Assembly: GCA_020436865.1 (NCBI GenBank)
Contig: JAGQXA010000902.1
Coordinates: 1-7,765 of the forward strand
Source of the DNA: Saprospiraceae bacterium
GTDB taxonomy: Bacteria; Bacteroidota; Bacteroidia; Chitinophagales; Saprospiraceae
Length of the DNA stretch: 7,765 nt
Direction: 5' to 3'
Part shown: piece by piece, positions 1-7,230 of the stretch
Position numbering within the stretch: the first letter of the stretch is position 1
Layout: each line of letters opens with the position of its first letter
Position numbers and translations under genes: made by a program
Notes under the pieces: model-generated
Told to the model about the DNA's origin: nothing
The model's input: the letters and a program-made list of their open reading frames with translations, nothing else
The model's database searches: none

Positions 1-183
1 ATTCGCCTTCGACGCGCGATCGACCGCCTGGCCTCCTCTAATGAACCGCTGGCCGGCCTGGCCTACGATTGTGGATTTTCGGATCAGAGTCACCTCAGCC
101 GCGAGTTGAAGGCATCGGTCGGGCAGAGCCCCCGGCAGCTGCGCAATATCCTGCAGCGGTTTTCTACTACGGGCGAAGCTTAG
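1..183 (+). CDS. AraC-family transcriptional regulator, C-terminal end (partial)
   Basis: The left edge is open in frame 1 and reads 60 residues to a TAG stop. The peptide is the second half of an AraC/XylS double helix-turn-helix domain. It has the spacer RAIDRLASSNEPLAGLA, then the recognition-helix signature YDCGFSDQSHLSRELK, then the usual G-x-S-P-R-Q-LR ending (GQSPRQLRN, residues about 44-52) and a short tail. Members of this family bind DNA as transcriptional activators, usually of nearby genes, through this C-terminal domain. The N-terminal sensing domain lies outside the window, so the ligand and regulon cannot be read. The serine hydrolase starts 61 nt downstream on the same strand and is a possible target or operon partner, but that is inference from position only. 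Confidence 0.9.
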   Translation: MRLRRAIDRLASSNEPLAGLAYDCGFSDQSHLSRELKASVGQSPRQLRNILQRFSTTGEA

Positions 184-244
184 GGTCAGGTTTCATTTGT
201 TCAAGAAGCCCGAACGCAGATTCCGGATCTTTGCAATAAAAAAG

Positions 245-1744
245 ATGAAACAACTGATGATCACCCTGACCTTGGCAGCGATCCTGCCCTTCTCGCTGCG
301 GTCGCAATCAAAAGCGGCTGAGTTTGAAAAAGCGGCCGACGAGTTCTACCGCTCCGTTTTGGAGCAGATACCCGGCCTCCCCGGCTTCACCATTGCCGTG
401 GTCAAAGGAGACGAACTGACCTATTTGCGGGGTTTCGGCCAGGCATCCATCGATCCGCCGGTGGCGGCGGGCCCCGAGGTCGAGTACTACATTGCCTCTT
501 CCACCAAATCGTTTACCGGTTTGCTGGCAGCCTTGCTCGATGCCAAAGGCATCCTCGACCTCGATGCCTCGCTGGCCTCCTTCTTTCCCGATGCGCGTCT
601 GGATCCGGGCCTGGAGGCCGACAAGATCCTGCTGCGCGATCTGCTCACACACACCTCCGGCCTGAGCAACGACCCTATCGGCTTCCGGTCGGCCTATTCC
701 GGCGATCACGATCTGAAAACGCTGCTATCGCTCGTGGAAGAATCCGAACCAAACGAGAGCGGGCGTGGGCAATACGAATACACCAATACCGGCTACAACA
801 TCTACACGCTGATCCTCGAGCGCGAAACCGGTAAGTCATGGAAAGATTGGCTCGACGAATTGATCTTCACCCCTCTGGGCATGGACCATACCAGCGGCTA
901 CATCTCGGAAGCCGAGCGCAAAGGGTGGCCGCAGGCCAAACCCTACCTGAGCTGGTCGGCCGAAAATATGGAGGAGGTTTATCTGAAGAAAAAGGACAAC
1001 ACCATGCAATCGGCCGGCGGACTGATCACCACCACCGGAGACCTGGCCCGCTGGTTGCGCATGCAGATGAACGACGGACAGCTCGACGGAAAGCAGGTCA
1101 TCCCGGCAGAGATCGTCGAAATGGCCCGCCAGCCGATGGCCGCCAACGATGAATCCAGAGACGAATTCAAGCCCGACGGATATGGCCTCGGTTGGCAGTC
1201 GGGCGCCTACCACGATCATCGCGTCGTCTGGCACTTCGGCGGATTTCCCGGCTTTTTTACCCATATTTCCTATCTGCCCGAACAAGACCTCGGCGTAGCC
1301 GTGATGGTCAACGAAGCCATCAGCGGCAACCATTTGATGAACCTGCTGGCCTACTATGCCTATGACTGGTGGCTGCGGCCGGAATCGCTAGAAGGCAGGA
1401 AGGAGGAGTTGACCCAGATCCGCGAGCGAAGCCAACAGATCAGCCAACGAATAAGCGCCCACAACGCCGACCGTGCAAAGCGAACCTGGCAACTCGAACA
1501 TCCGTTTGCGAAGTACAACGGCGAGTACTACAACCCGAAATACGGCGCCATCACCATCCGTGGGCAAAAAGAGCTGGAGGTGGCGATGGGCAATCTGCAC
1601 TGCATCGCCGAGCCCTATACCGACAAGAACTCGATCAGGGTCGAACTGATCCCCGGCGCCGGCATGGTGGTACAGTTCCAGCTCGAAGACGGAAAAGTAA
1701 AGGGGTTCGAGTTTGATGGAAGCCGGTTCGAGCGGGTGGAGTAG
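245..1744 (+). CDS. Secreted serine hydrolase, class C beta-lactamase/PBP4* superfamily
   Basis: This 499-residue protein starts at ATG 245. An in-frame TTG at 197 would add 16 basic residues in front of the signal peptide, so the ATG is preferred. A Sec signal peptide (MKQLMITLTLAAILPFSL) is followed by a plausible cleavage site before Gln21 (SLRS|Q). The three catalytic motifs of the serine beta-lactamase/DD-peptidase fold are intact: SxxK is SSTK at 85-88, YxN is YTN at 179-181, and the third motif HxG is HFG at 330-332. The block LLTHTSGL is also typical. After a charged, Gln-rich linker (about 385-415), the C-terminal part from about 420 (YNGEYYNPKYG) resembles the DUF3471-like lipocalin-type domain found on many such hydrolases. 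Family members act in the periplasm or outside the cell as peptidases, esterases or D-amino-acid amidases, and true beta-lactamase activity is uncommon. The substrate here is unknown. The gene converges on the propeller gene with 36 nt between stop codons. Confidence 0.92.
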   Translation: MKQLMITLTLAAILPFSLRSQSKAAEFEKAADEFYRSVLEQIPGLPGFTIAVVKGDELTYLRGFGQASIDPPVAAGPEVEYYIASSTKSFTGLLAALLDAKGILDLDASLASFFPDARLDPGLEADKILLRDLLTHTSGLSNDPIGFRSAYSGDHDLKTLLSLVEESEPNESGRGQYEYTNTGYNIYTLILERETGKSWKDWLDELIFTPLGMDHTSGYISEAERKGWPQAKPYLSWSAENMEEVYLKKKDNTMQSAGGLITTTGDLARWLRMQMNDGQLDGKQVIPAEIVEMARQPMAANDESRDEFKPDGYGLGWQSGAYHDHRVVWHFGGFPGFFTHISYLPEQDLGVAVMVNEAISGNHLMNLLAYYAYDWWLRPESLEGRKEELTQIRERSQQISQRISAHNADRAKRTWQLEHPFAKYNGEYYNPKYGAITIRGQKELEVAMGNLHCIAEPYTDKNSIRVELIPGAGMVVQFQLEDGKVKGFEFDGSRFERVE

Positions 1745-1766
1745 CAATGGGCAAAAGGAGCATAAA

Positions 1767-1782
1767 GACCGACAGATCGGTC
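1767..1782. terminator. Short hairpin at convergent gene junction, candidate bidirectional terminator
   Basis: A perfect 6-bp inverted repeat, GACCGA-CAGA-TCGGTC, lies between the convergent serine hydrolase and propeller genes. Its left arm begins 22 nt past the hydrolase stop, and its right arm overlaps the TGA stop of the minus-strand gene (1781-1783). On the minus strand the stem is followed by TTTATG and then a T-run (CCTTTT). On the plus strand only ATTTCC follows. The stem is short and the U-tract imperfect, so it would be a weak intrinsic terminator at best. The inverted repeat is seen directly; its role is inferred from position. Confidence 0.4.
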
Positions 1783-3496
1783 ATTTCCGGACGATCCAGT
1801 GAGTTTGTACGGCGTTTTCGCGCCGAAGGGTAAGGGCATAGGTTCCAGCCGGCAAGTCGGCCGTCGGCACTTCCAATTGATACTCTCCCGCAGTGGCAAA
1901 GATCCGGGACTGTCGCGCGATCGGGCGACCCAAGGCATCTCGCATTTCCAGATAGACGGGGCCTCCCTTTTCCAACGAAAACCGCACCGACAGTTCGGTT
2001 TGAACCGGATTAGGCCAGACCTGCAATTGGAGGGCGTCACGAACGGGCTCTTCGGCGGCCGTAGCGAGGCTCTCCCCCTCGACCACCAGGTATTGCCGGT
2101 CGGCTTCCAGATTTTCGTAGACATCCACCTGTCCGCTAGGCCAGCGAACGGTCAAGCGATCGACGGTGGTGGCATCGCCCAGGCCGAAATGCTGGATCAG
2201 GCTATTCTGCGAGGCATAGCCCGTACCGGCGGCCACTTCGTCGACAAGCAATTCGCCGCCGATTTCCACTTCGACGCGGGCGCCGATACCGGCCCGGTTG
2301 GAAGTCACACCCCGGGTGCGCACCTTCAGCCAATGAAAGCCGTCGGTATTTTCGTTGCGAAAAAGTTGGTTGCCGACCGCATCGTTGGAATTCGCCACGA
2401 AGAGGTCCATACGGCCGTCGTTATCGAGATCGGTACAGGCCATGCCGAAGGCGTTGCCATAGCTCTCCAGTGGACTGCCTGCGCTCGCGATCGAAAAAGT
2501 GTTATCGCCGAGGTTCTGGTAGAGGATGTTGGGCGTCGGCGGCCCATTCACCATGTAAATATCCTGCCAGCCGTCGTTATCGCAATCGAGGAAAGCTGTG
2601 CTCCAACCCATGCCGGTATCGCCGACTCCGGCCTCGACGACGATATTGCTAAAGGTGCCGTCGGCATTGTTCAGGTAGAGCGTGTTGTACGACAGGTTGG
2701 TGATGTAGAGGTCGAGCCAGCCGTCGCGATTGAAGTCGCCGAAATCGACGCCCATGCCCAAGCCCGAATAATTCACGCCCGTTGCGACAGAAACGTCGCT
2801 GAACTGCCCGTTCCCGTCGTTCTGGTACAAGATATTTGATTGATAGGAGTCGTGGGTCAGATAGATGTCGAGGTCGCCATCGTTGTCGTAGTCGAAAAGC
2901 AGAGCGCCCATGGCCAGTTGGCTGTCGGTGGCTCCCGATTCGACGATCCGGTCCGTGAAGGCGCCGTTCCCGTCATTGTGGTAGTAGGTGTTCTGCGTGC
3001 TGGCCCGGGCGACATAGAGATCGAGCCAGCCGTCGTTGTCCAGATCGCCGAACATAGCCGACTTGACCTTCGACGCATCCAACATGCCCGCTGTGGCCGA
3101 CACGTCCAGAAATTGCGTGCCCCCGGCCTTGCTGAGGTAGAGCCGGTCGGGTACCGAATAATTGCCGAGATAGAGGTCGAGCCAGCCGTCGTTGTCGACG
3201 TCTCCCCAGAGAGCTACGGGCGTATCTCCGGCAAAGTCGAGGCCGAGGGTAGCGGCCAGATCGGTATAAGTGCCATCGCCATTGTTGCGGTAGAGGCGGT
3301 TGGGGCCGTCTCGACGAGCTACATAAAGGTCTTCCCAACCGTCGTTGTCATAGTCGGCTACCGCGATGCCGTGATTCATCAGACCGACATCGGCGATACC
3401 GGCCTCTGCGGAGACGTCTGCAAAGGCCACCTGAGCGTTCGCGGGCTGGAAGTCGAACGAACCGACGAACAGGACGAGGAGTAAAACTCTTTTCAT
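1781..3496 (-). CDS. T9SS-secreted FG-GAP/VCBS seven-repeat beta-propeller protein with ASPIC/UnbV domain (CRTAC1-like)
   Basis: This 571-residue exported protein starts at ATG 3496. The signal peptide (MKRVLLLVLFVGSFDF...ANA) is cleaved before Gln22, as the Bacteroidetes Q-rule predicts. Seven FG-GAP/VCBS repeats follow, each with a DxDxDG-type calcium loop ending in W/D-DLY. The loops start at residues 48, 99, 151, 202, 254, 304 and 356, a spacing of 50-52, as expected for a seven-bladed propeller. Loop five is DFNRDG. Residues about 400-472 are an ASPIC/UnbV domain (RAGIGARVEVEIGG, HFGLGDA, VRWPSG). Residues about 488-571 are a T9SS type A sorting domain (LQVWPNPV, LPAGTYALTLR, terminal WIVRK), which is normally removed as the protein is exported and anchored at the cell surface. 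The specific role is unknown; adhesion or ligand binding is plausible. The NagD-like gene lies 37 nt upstream on the same strand. A weak promoter match (TTG at 3542-3540, 19-nt spacer, TAATTTCC at 3520-3513, minus strand) could drive it separately. Confidence 0.95.
   Translation of the reverse strand: MKRVLLLVLFVGSFDFQPANAQVAFADVSAEAGIADVGLMNHGIAVADYDNDGWEDLYVARRDGPNRLYRNNGDGTYTDLAATLGLDFAGDTPVALWGDVDNDGWLDLYLGNYSVPDRLYLSKAGGTQFLDVSATAGMLDASKVKSAMFGDLDNDGWLDLYVARASTQNTYYHNDGNGAFTDRIVESGATDSQLAMGALLFDYDNDGDLDIYLTHDSYQSNILYQNDGNGQFSDVSVATGVNYSGLGMGVDFGDFNRDGWLDLYITNLSYNTLYLNNADGTFSNIVVEAGVGDTGMGWSTAFLDCDNDGWQDIYMVNGPPTPNILYQNLGDNTFSIASAGSPLESYGNAFGMACTDLDNDGRMDLFVANSNDAVGNQLFRNENTDGFHWLKVRTRGVTSNRAGIGARVEVEIGGELLVDEVAAGTGYASQNSLIQHFGLGDATTVDRLTVRWPSGQVDVYENLEADRQYLVVEGESLATAAEEPVRDALQLQVWPNPVQTELSVRFSLEKGGPVYLEMRDALGRPIARQSRIFATAGEYQLEVPTADLPAGTYALTLRRENAVQTHWIVRK
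2970..3196. repeat. DNA-level repeat between propeller blades
   Basis: Adjacent blades of the propeller gene share near-identical DNA. The 20 bases at 3021-3040 recur exactly at 3177-3196, offset by 156 nt (52 codons). The match continues six bases to the left with one mismatch (tagaga versus tagagg). The segment encodes the DNDGWLDLY part of blades two and three, with related copies elsewhere in the gene. Synonymous codons are conserved along with the amino acids, which suggests recent duplication or gene conversion, although strong codon preference could also contribute. This is a repeat inside a coding region and not an independent element. Confidence 0.6.
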
Positions 3497-3533
3497 GACG
3501 TGATTTTGTTATGGAAATTATCCTCCAACAAAT

Positions 3534-4325
3534 TTATCGCAAGGAGGGATCATCTGCAAGTAGTTTTTCGAGGTCGAGATCGGCCACCGATTCGATGATC
3601 ATGTCGGGGGCAAAGGCGTAATTTGCCAGATCATCGCGCTTCGACACCCCTGACAGGGTCAGGATCGTGCGAAAGCCCACCTGGATGCCCCCGAGAATAT
3701 CGGTGTCCATGGTATCGCCGATGATGGTCGTTTCAGCGGTTGTCAATCCGATCTCCTTGCGGGCGGCGCGCATCATGACCGGGCTCGGTTTACCCACCGA
3801 GAAGGCTTTGCGTCCGGTCGCTTCCTCGAGCATCGACACGACGGCTTTGATGCCCAGGTTGACCCAACCGCGTTTTTTCGGCGAGGGATCGAGATTGGTG
3901 GCGATGAGTTTGGCGCCGTCGAGGATCATGTCGACCGCATTGTTGACCATTTCCAGCGTAAAATTGCGGCCTTCGCCCACCACGACGAAATCCGGATACT
4001 GGCTCACCAGCGAATAGCCCTGCTTATGGAGGCTCGTCAGCAGTCCGCCCTCACCCAGCACGTAGGCCGTGCCGTGCGGTTTCATGCGAGCCAGGAAGCG
4101 GGCGGTGGCCATGGCACTGGTGAACACGTGGTCTTCGCTGACGTCGATACCCAGTCCGGCCAGTTTATTAACGACATCGCGACGGCTGCGCTGGCTGTTA
4201 TTGGTGAGGAACAGAAAGGGGATATCCTTCTTCTTGAGTTGATCGATGAATTGGTCGGCCCCCGGAATGAGGTCTTTTCCGCTATAAATGACGCCGTCCA
4301 TATCGATCAGAAATCCTTGTGCCAT
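3534..4325 (-). CDS. nagD: NagD-like HAD-IIA family phosphatase
   Basis: This 263-residue cytosolic protein has no signal peptide and starts at ATG 4325 with an A/T-rich leader and no Shine-Dalgarno sequence. All four HAD motifs are present. Motif I is DMDGV, with nucleophile D8 and acid/base D10. Motif II is TNNS at 41-44. Motif III is Lys179 in GKPSP. Motif IV is GDTMDTD, with D204 and D209 for magnesium. The C2-type cap lies between motifs II and III. Blocks matching E. coli NagD as I recall it run along the whole length: SAMATARFL, YVLGEGG, PDFVVVGE, SVGKPSP, and TILTLSGVS. It is slightly longer than NagD (about 250 residues). Family members dephosphorylate nucleoside monophosphates such as UMP, or small phosphates such as phosphoglycolate and p-nitrophenyl phosphate. 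No N-acetylglucosamine genes are nearby, so the name reflects sequence similarity and not a pathway. It may be co-transcribed with the propeller gene 37 nt downstream. Confidence 0.92.
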   Translation of the reverse strand: MAQGFLIDMDGVIYSGKDLIPGADQFIDQLKKKDIPFLFLTNNSQRSRRDVVNKLAGLGIDVSEDHVFTSAMATARFLARMKPHGTAYVLGEGGLLTSLHKQGYSLVSQYPDFVVVGEGRNFTLEMVNNAVDMILDGAKLIATNLDPSPKKRGWVNLGIKAVVSMLEEATGRKAFSVGKPSPVMMRAARKEIGLTTAETTIIGDTMDTDILGGIQVGFRTILTLSGVSKRDDLANYAFAPDMIIESVADLDLEKLLADDPSLR

Positions 4326-4522
4326 TGGGATCGCTATTTTTTGTTAAGATCAGTCGAAAAATAAGTGAAAAACGAACAGCGCGCCCATAATTTCATTCCA
4401 AATATCTCTAAAAAGATGTCGGCTGCCAGAAGTGAAGCTCCAATCCAGACTAGTCGGCGACCCTCTCCTGATTTTTCCCTACCTTTCGGAAACTGTCTTT
4501 TTTCCCACAGTTTGCCCAAATA
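4326..4522. promoter_or_regulatory. Divergent intergenic region with promoters for the NagD-like gene and the glycosidase
   Basis: This 197-nt, visibly A/T-richer region separates the divergent NagD-like (-) and glycosidase (+) genes, so it should carry a promoter for each. Near-matches to the Bacteroidetes -7 element TAnnTTTG are TACCTTTC at 4480-4487 (+) and, on the minus strand, TATTTTTC at 4363-4356. I could not find a convincing TTTG -33 box at the proper spacing for either. Neither start has a Shine-Dalgarno sequence. An open frame with a TTG start crosses it on the minus strand (4334-4519), but I see no reason to call it a gene. That promoters are here is inference from gene orientation; the exact elements are uncertain. 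Confidence 0.45.
4490..4513. repeat. 7-bp inverted repeat just upstream of the glycosidase start
   Basis: AAACTGT (4490-4496) and ACAGTTT (4507-4513) form a perfect inverted repeat around a 10-nt pyrimidine-rich loop containing a T-run. The right arm ends 9 nt before the ATG at 4523, and the repeat begins 3 nt after the best -7-like element (TACCTTTC). It could be an operator or a 5'-leader hairpin affecting translation. It could also be chance, since a 7-bp repeat of this kind is not rare in A/T-rich DNA. No specific regulator can be named. Confidence 0.35.
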
Positions 4523-7183
4523 ATGAAAAACCTGCTCCTAATCCTCCCCATCGTGTTGTTTGCCTGCACTTCCGAAACGCCCACCACCGGTAGCCTGTAC
4601 GTTAACCAAGCCTACGAGCTTTATGCCGACCGGGTGGTACAAGGCGAGTTTGAAGCCCGGGCCATTAGTCGCGATTCCATCTTCTCCAACTACCGGAGTC
4701 CGGCCAACGAGGCCTTTCCGAACCGGATCCAGTTCAAGTTTGCCTTAAACGGAAAGGACAACGAACTGCCTGTAGGGGTCAATCACGAATTCATGGTCAA
4801 CCCGATCGACGGCCGGGCCGAAACGCCCGTCATCATTTTCGGCGAGCAGCTGAAGGCCGAGGAGGAGCCCATCTCCTTTCTGCCGGCGAACACCGCACTG
4901 CGCATCCGAGTCGACGCTCGCGTGGTCATGCAGAGCTTTGCGGATAAAGGCTATTACATCGCGGCTAACGGAGAAACGATCTACAAGCCCGACTTCAAGG
5001 GGATCTTCGTCGCCGGAGGCGCCGAACCCCTGAACTGGGATTTCGACAATCTGGCCTCCCGTCCGCAATTCCAGCTGCAGGACCCCGACGGCGACGGCAT
5101 TTTCGAACTGGAGGTCGTTCTCAACGAATACAATCCCGACAACTTCACCGCATCGGCCTGGAAAGTTCGCAACGACCTGTCGGCCTACCCGGCCTACGAG
5201 TCCGGGCAACTGCTCGTCGACGCCCTCTACCGGCTTTCCCTCGACGAAACCGTCTTGCTCAAGGAAGCCGACGGCACCTTCCGCACCGGCGAAAAGTGGG
5301 CCGGCGTCTGGACCCGCGATCTCAGCTACAGCGTCATCCTGGCCATGGCCCTGATCGAACCCGAAGTCTGCAAGACCAGCCTGCGACGAAAGGTGAAGAA
5401 TGAGCGGATCGTCCAGGACACCGGAACCGGCGGCTCCTGGCCCGTTTCCAGCGACCGCGTCGTGTGGACCCTGGCAGCCTGGGAGATCTATCTGGTGACG
5501 GGCGATCGCGCCTGGCTGGAGGAGATCTACCCCATTATCAAGAACAGCCTCGACGACGACCGGCAGTTCCTGCTCTCGCCCGACACTCAGCTAGCGCGCG
5601 GCGAATCCTCCTTTCTCGACTGGCGTCAGCAGACCTATCCACGATGGATGGATGGGGTCGACATCTACCTCTCCGAAAACCTGGGCACCAATGCCGTTCA
5701 CTGCCGCTCCTACGAGATCCTGAGCGAAATTGCTGCCGAACTCGGACAACCCACTGAACCTTATACTGATATCGCATCGGAATTAAAGCGTGGCATCAAC
5801 TGGAATCTATGGGTGGAGCGGGCCGGCTATTTCGGTCAGTTCCGCTACGGACGCCGCCATTTTTCCCTTTCGGAGAAACCCGAGGCTTTAGGAGAGGCCC
5901 TGTGCGTCTTGTACGACATCGCCTTCGACAATCGAAAGGCAGTCATTTTGGAAAACACGCCGGTCATGCCTTACGGCATCCCCTGCGTTTACCCCCAGAT
6001 CCCGGGGATTCCGCCCTACCACAACGACGGCATCTGGCCGTTCGTGCAGGCCTACTGGAACTGGGCTGCGGCCCGGGAACACAACTATGCGGCGCTGGAG
6101 CACGGCCTGGGCTCGATCTACCGGGCCGCGGCCCTGTTCCTGACCAACAAAGAGAACATGGTAGCTTCGAGCGGCGATTTTCAAGGAACCGAGATCAATT
6201 CCGACCGACAGCTCTGGAGTGTGGCCGGCAATCTGGCCATGGTCTACCGGGTGCTGTTCGGAATGCATTTCGAACCCGAACGGCTGGTTTTCGCACCTGT
6301 GGTGCCGCCCTCTTACGGCGGCAAGCGCATGCTGACCAATTTCCGCTATCGCAGCGCCATCCTCGACATCACCCTCGAAGGTACGGGCCACCGGATCGCC
6401 AGCGTCGAGCTCGATGGCGAGCCCCTCGAAAGCGCCGTCATTCCCGGCGAGCTATCGGGCGCCCACAGCCTGCACATCACCCTCGACGGTCAGATCGATG
6501 GCGTGGGCAAGATCAATCTGCAGGAAGGCCTTTTCCACCCAGCCACCCCGCAGGCTTCGCTCGACGATCGTCAGCTGCGCTGGCAGGCTGCAGAAGGCGC
6601 GACCCAATACACGGTGTTCGGCAATGGCAAACCGTTGGCCAATACTACCGGACTGACGTTCGAGCTCGAAGCATTAGACGAGCCCGTCGAACTCCAGGTG
6701 CAGGCTCAGGACGCCCAGGGCGTCGTATCTTTCCTGAGCGAACCCTTGCTGGTGGGCGCCTCGCCCCGATACGTCGAATTCGAACGGTTCAGCAGATCCA
6801 CCCCTACCCTCCGCGCCGCCGGCGCCATGGAGGGCGGGTATGTCGAGCTAAGCCTGGAACAAAACACGACACTCTCCTTTGAAGTGGAGCCGCCAGAGGC
6901 CGGGGAATACCTTCTTCAGGTTCGCTACGCAAACGGTAGCGGTCCAGGAAACACCTTCAACGCCTGTGCCCTGCGGAGCCTCTATCTAGGCGATCAGTTC
7001 CAAGGGGTTTGGGTCATGCCCCAACGCGGGCAAGACGAGTGGTCGAACTGGGGAATGAGCAACGCCCTCCGGGTAAACCTGGCAGCAGGCGTCAATCAAC
7101 TGCGGCTGCAACTCGACCCCTTCAACGCGAATATGAACGGTCAGATCAACCGGGCGCTGGTAGATCGCGTAGTGGTGTACTGA
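4523..7183 (+). CDS. Lipoprotein six-hairpin glycosidase (glycogen-debranching/MGH1/rhamnosidase-like fold) with Fn3-like and CBM6/35-like modules
   Basis: This 886-residue protein has a type II signal peptide with lipobox LFAC (Cys15), so it is probably membrane-anchored. No acidic surface-export signal follows the Cys, so the side of the outer membrane is uncertain. The N-terminal beta region (about 20-215) includes a calcium-type loop DPDGDGIFE (187-195). Residues about 225-580 look like an (alpha/alpha)6 toroid, with WAGVWTRDLSYS (259-270), GGSWPVSSDRVVW (303-315), YHNDGIWPFVQAYWNW (499-514) and GTEINSDRQLWSVAGN (555-570). Candidate acids are D266, D502 and E557, by position only. Residues about 581-672 form a beta cap; about 673-745 is Fn3-like (LRWQAAEGATQYTVFGNGK); about 748-886 resembles a CBM6/35 sugar-binding module ending in NRALVDRVVVY. 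The exact GH family and substrate are not clear to me; glycogen-debranching, mannosylglycerate hydrolase and rhamnosidase-like enzymes share the fold. No SusC/SusD pair or other glycan gene is in view. Confidence 0.85.
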   Translation: MKNLLLILPIVLFACTSETPTTGSLYVNQAYELYADRVVQGEFEARAISRDSIFSNYRSPANEAFPNRIQFKFALNGKDNELPVGVNHEFMVNPIDGRAETPVIIFGEQLKAEEEPISFLPANTALRIRVDARVVMQSFADKGYYIAANGETIYKPDFKGIFVAGGAEPLNWDFDNLASRPQFQLQDPDGDGIFELEVVLNEYNPDNFTASAWKVRNDLSAYPAYESGQLLVDALYRLSLDETVLLKEADGTFRTGEKWAGVWTRDLSYSVILAMALIEPEVCKTSLRRKVKNERIVQDTGTGGSWPVSSDRVVWTLAAWEIYLVTGDRAWLEEIYPIIKNSLDDDRQFLLSPDTQLARGESSFLDWRQQTYPRWMDGVDIYLSENLGTNAVHCRSYEILSEIAAELGQPTEPYTDIASELKRGINWNLWVERAGYFGQFRYGRRHFSLSEKPEALGEALCVLYDIAFDNRKAVILENTPVMPYGIPCVYPQIPGIPPYHNDGIWPFVQAYWNWAAAREHNYAALEHGLGSIYRAAALFLTNKENMVASSGDFQGTEINSDRQLWSVAGNLAMVYRVLFGMHFEPERLVFAPVVPPSYGGKRMLTNFRYRSAILDITLEGTGHRIASVELDGEPLESAVIPGELSGAHSLHITLDGQIDGVGKINLQEGLFHPATPQASLDDRQLRWQAAEGATQYTVFGNGKPLANTTGLTFELEALDEPVELQVQAQDAQGVVSFLSEPLLVGASPRYVEFERFSRSTPTLRAAGAMEGGYVELSLEQNTTLSFEVEPPEAGEYLLQVRYANGSGPGNTFNACALRSLYLGDQFQGVWVMPQRGQDEWSNWGMSNALRVNLAAGVNQLRLQLDPFNANMNGQINRALVDRVVVY

Positions 7184-7189
7184 TGGGGA

Positions 7190-7230
7190 ATTGGTTGGAT
7201 TGGGTGATTGGTTTATTGGTTTATTGGTTT
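7190..7230. repeat. 8-bp tandem repeat (ATTGGTTT)n between convergent genes
   Basis: Three perfect copies of ATTGGTTT lie at 7207-7214, 7215-7222 and 7223-7230. They are preceded by two degenerate copies, ATTGGTTG (7190-7197) and ATTGGGTG (7199-7206), with one extra G between them. The array fills nearly all of the 45-nt gap between the glycosidase stop and the transketolase stop. The last two bases plus A7231 form the TAA stop of transketolase on the minus strand. It has no clear hairpin or T-tract, so it is not a recognisable intrinsic terminator. Its role is unknown. Confidence 0.8.

Noticed and set aside
196..233. Possible Bacteroidetes promoter (TTTG at 196-199 and GATCTTTG at 226-233) before the serine hydrolase
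   Set aside because: The 26-nt spacer is longer than the usual 17-23, and the -7 box lacks its first T, so support is too weak to list.
197..244. TTG start extending the serine hydrolase by 16 residues
   Set aside because: It would place a basic stretch before an otherwise complete signal peptide beginning at the ATG at 245.
1799..2839. A 346-residue plus-strand frame opposite the propeller gene
   Set aside because: It overlaps a gene with signal peptide, seven repeats and a sorting domain; its own peptide has no recognisable fold and mirrors the repeat codons.
4334..4519. A 61-residue minus-strand open frame just upstream of the NagD-like gene
   Set aside because: It needs a TTG start, has no ribosome binding site or recognisable domain, and fills the divergent promoter region of two confident genes.
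5809..6882. A 357-residue plus-strand frame inside the glycosidase gene
   Set aside because: It is an Arg/Pro/Gly-rich shadow frame of a confident gene in high-G+C DNA, with no domain of its own.
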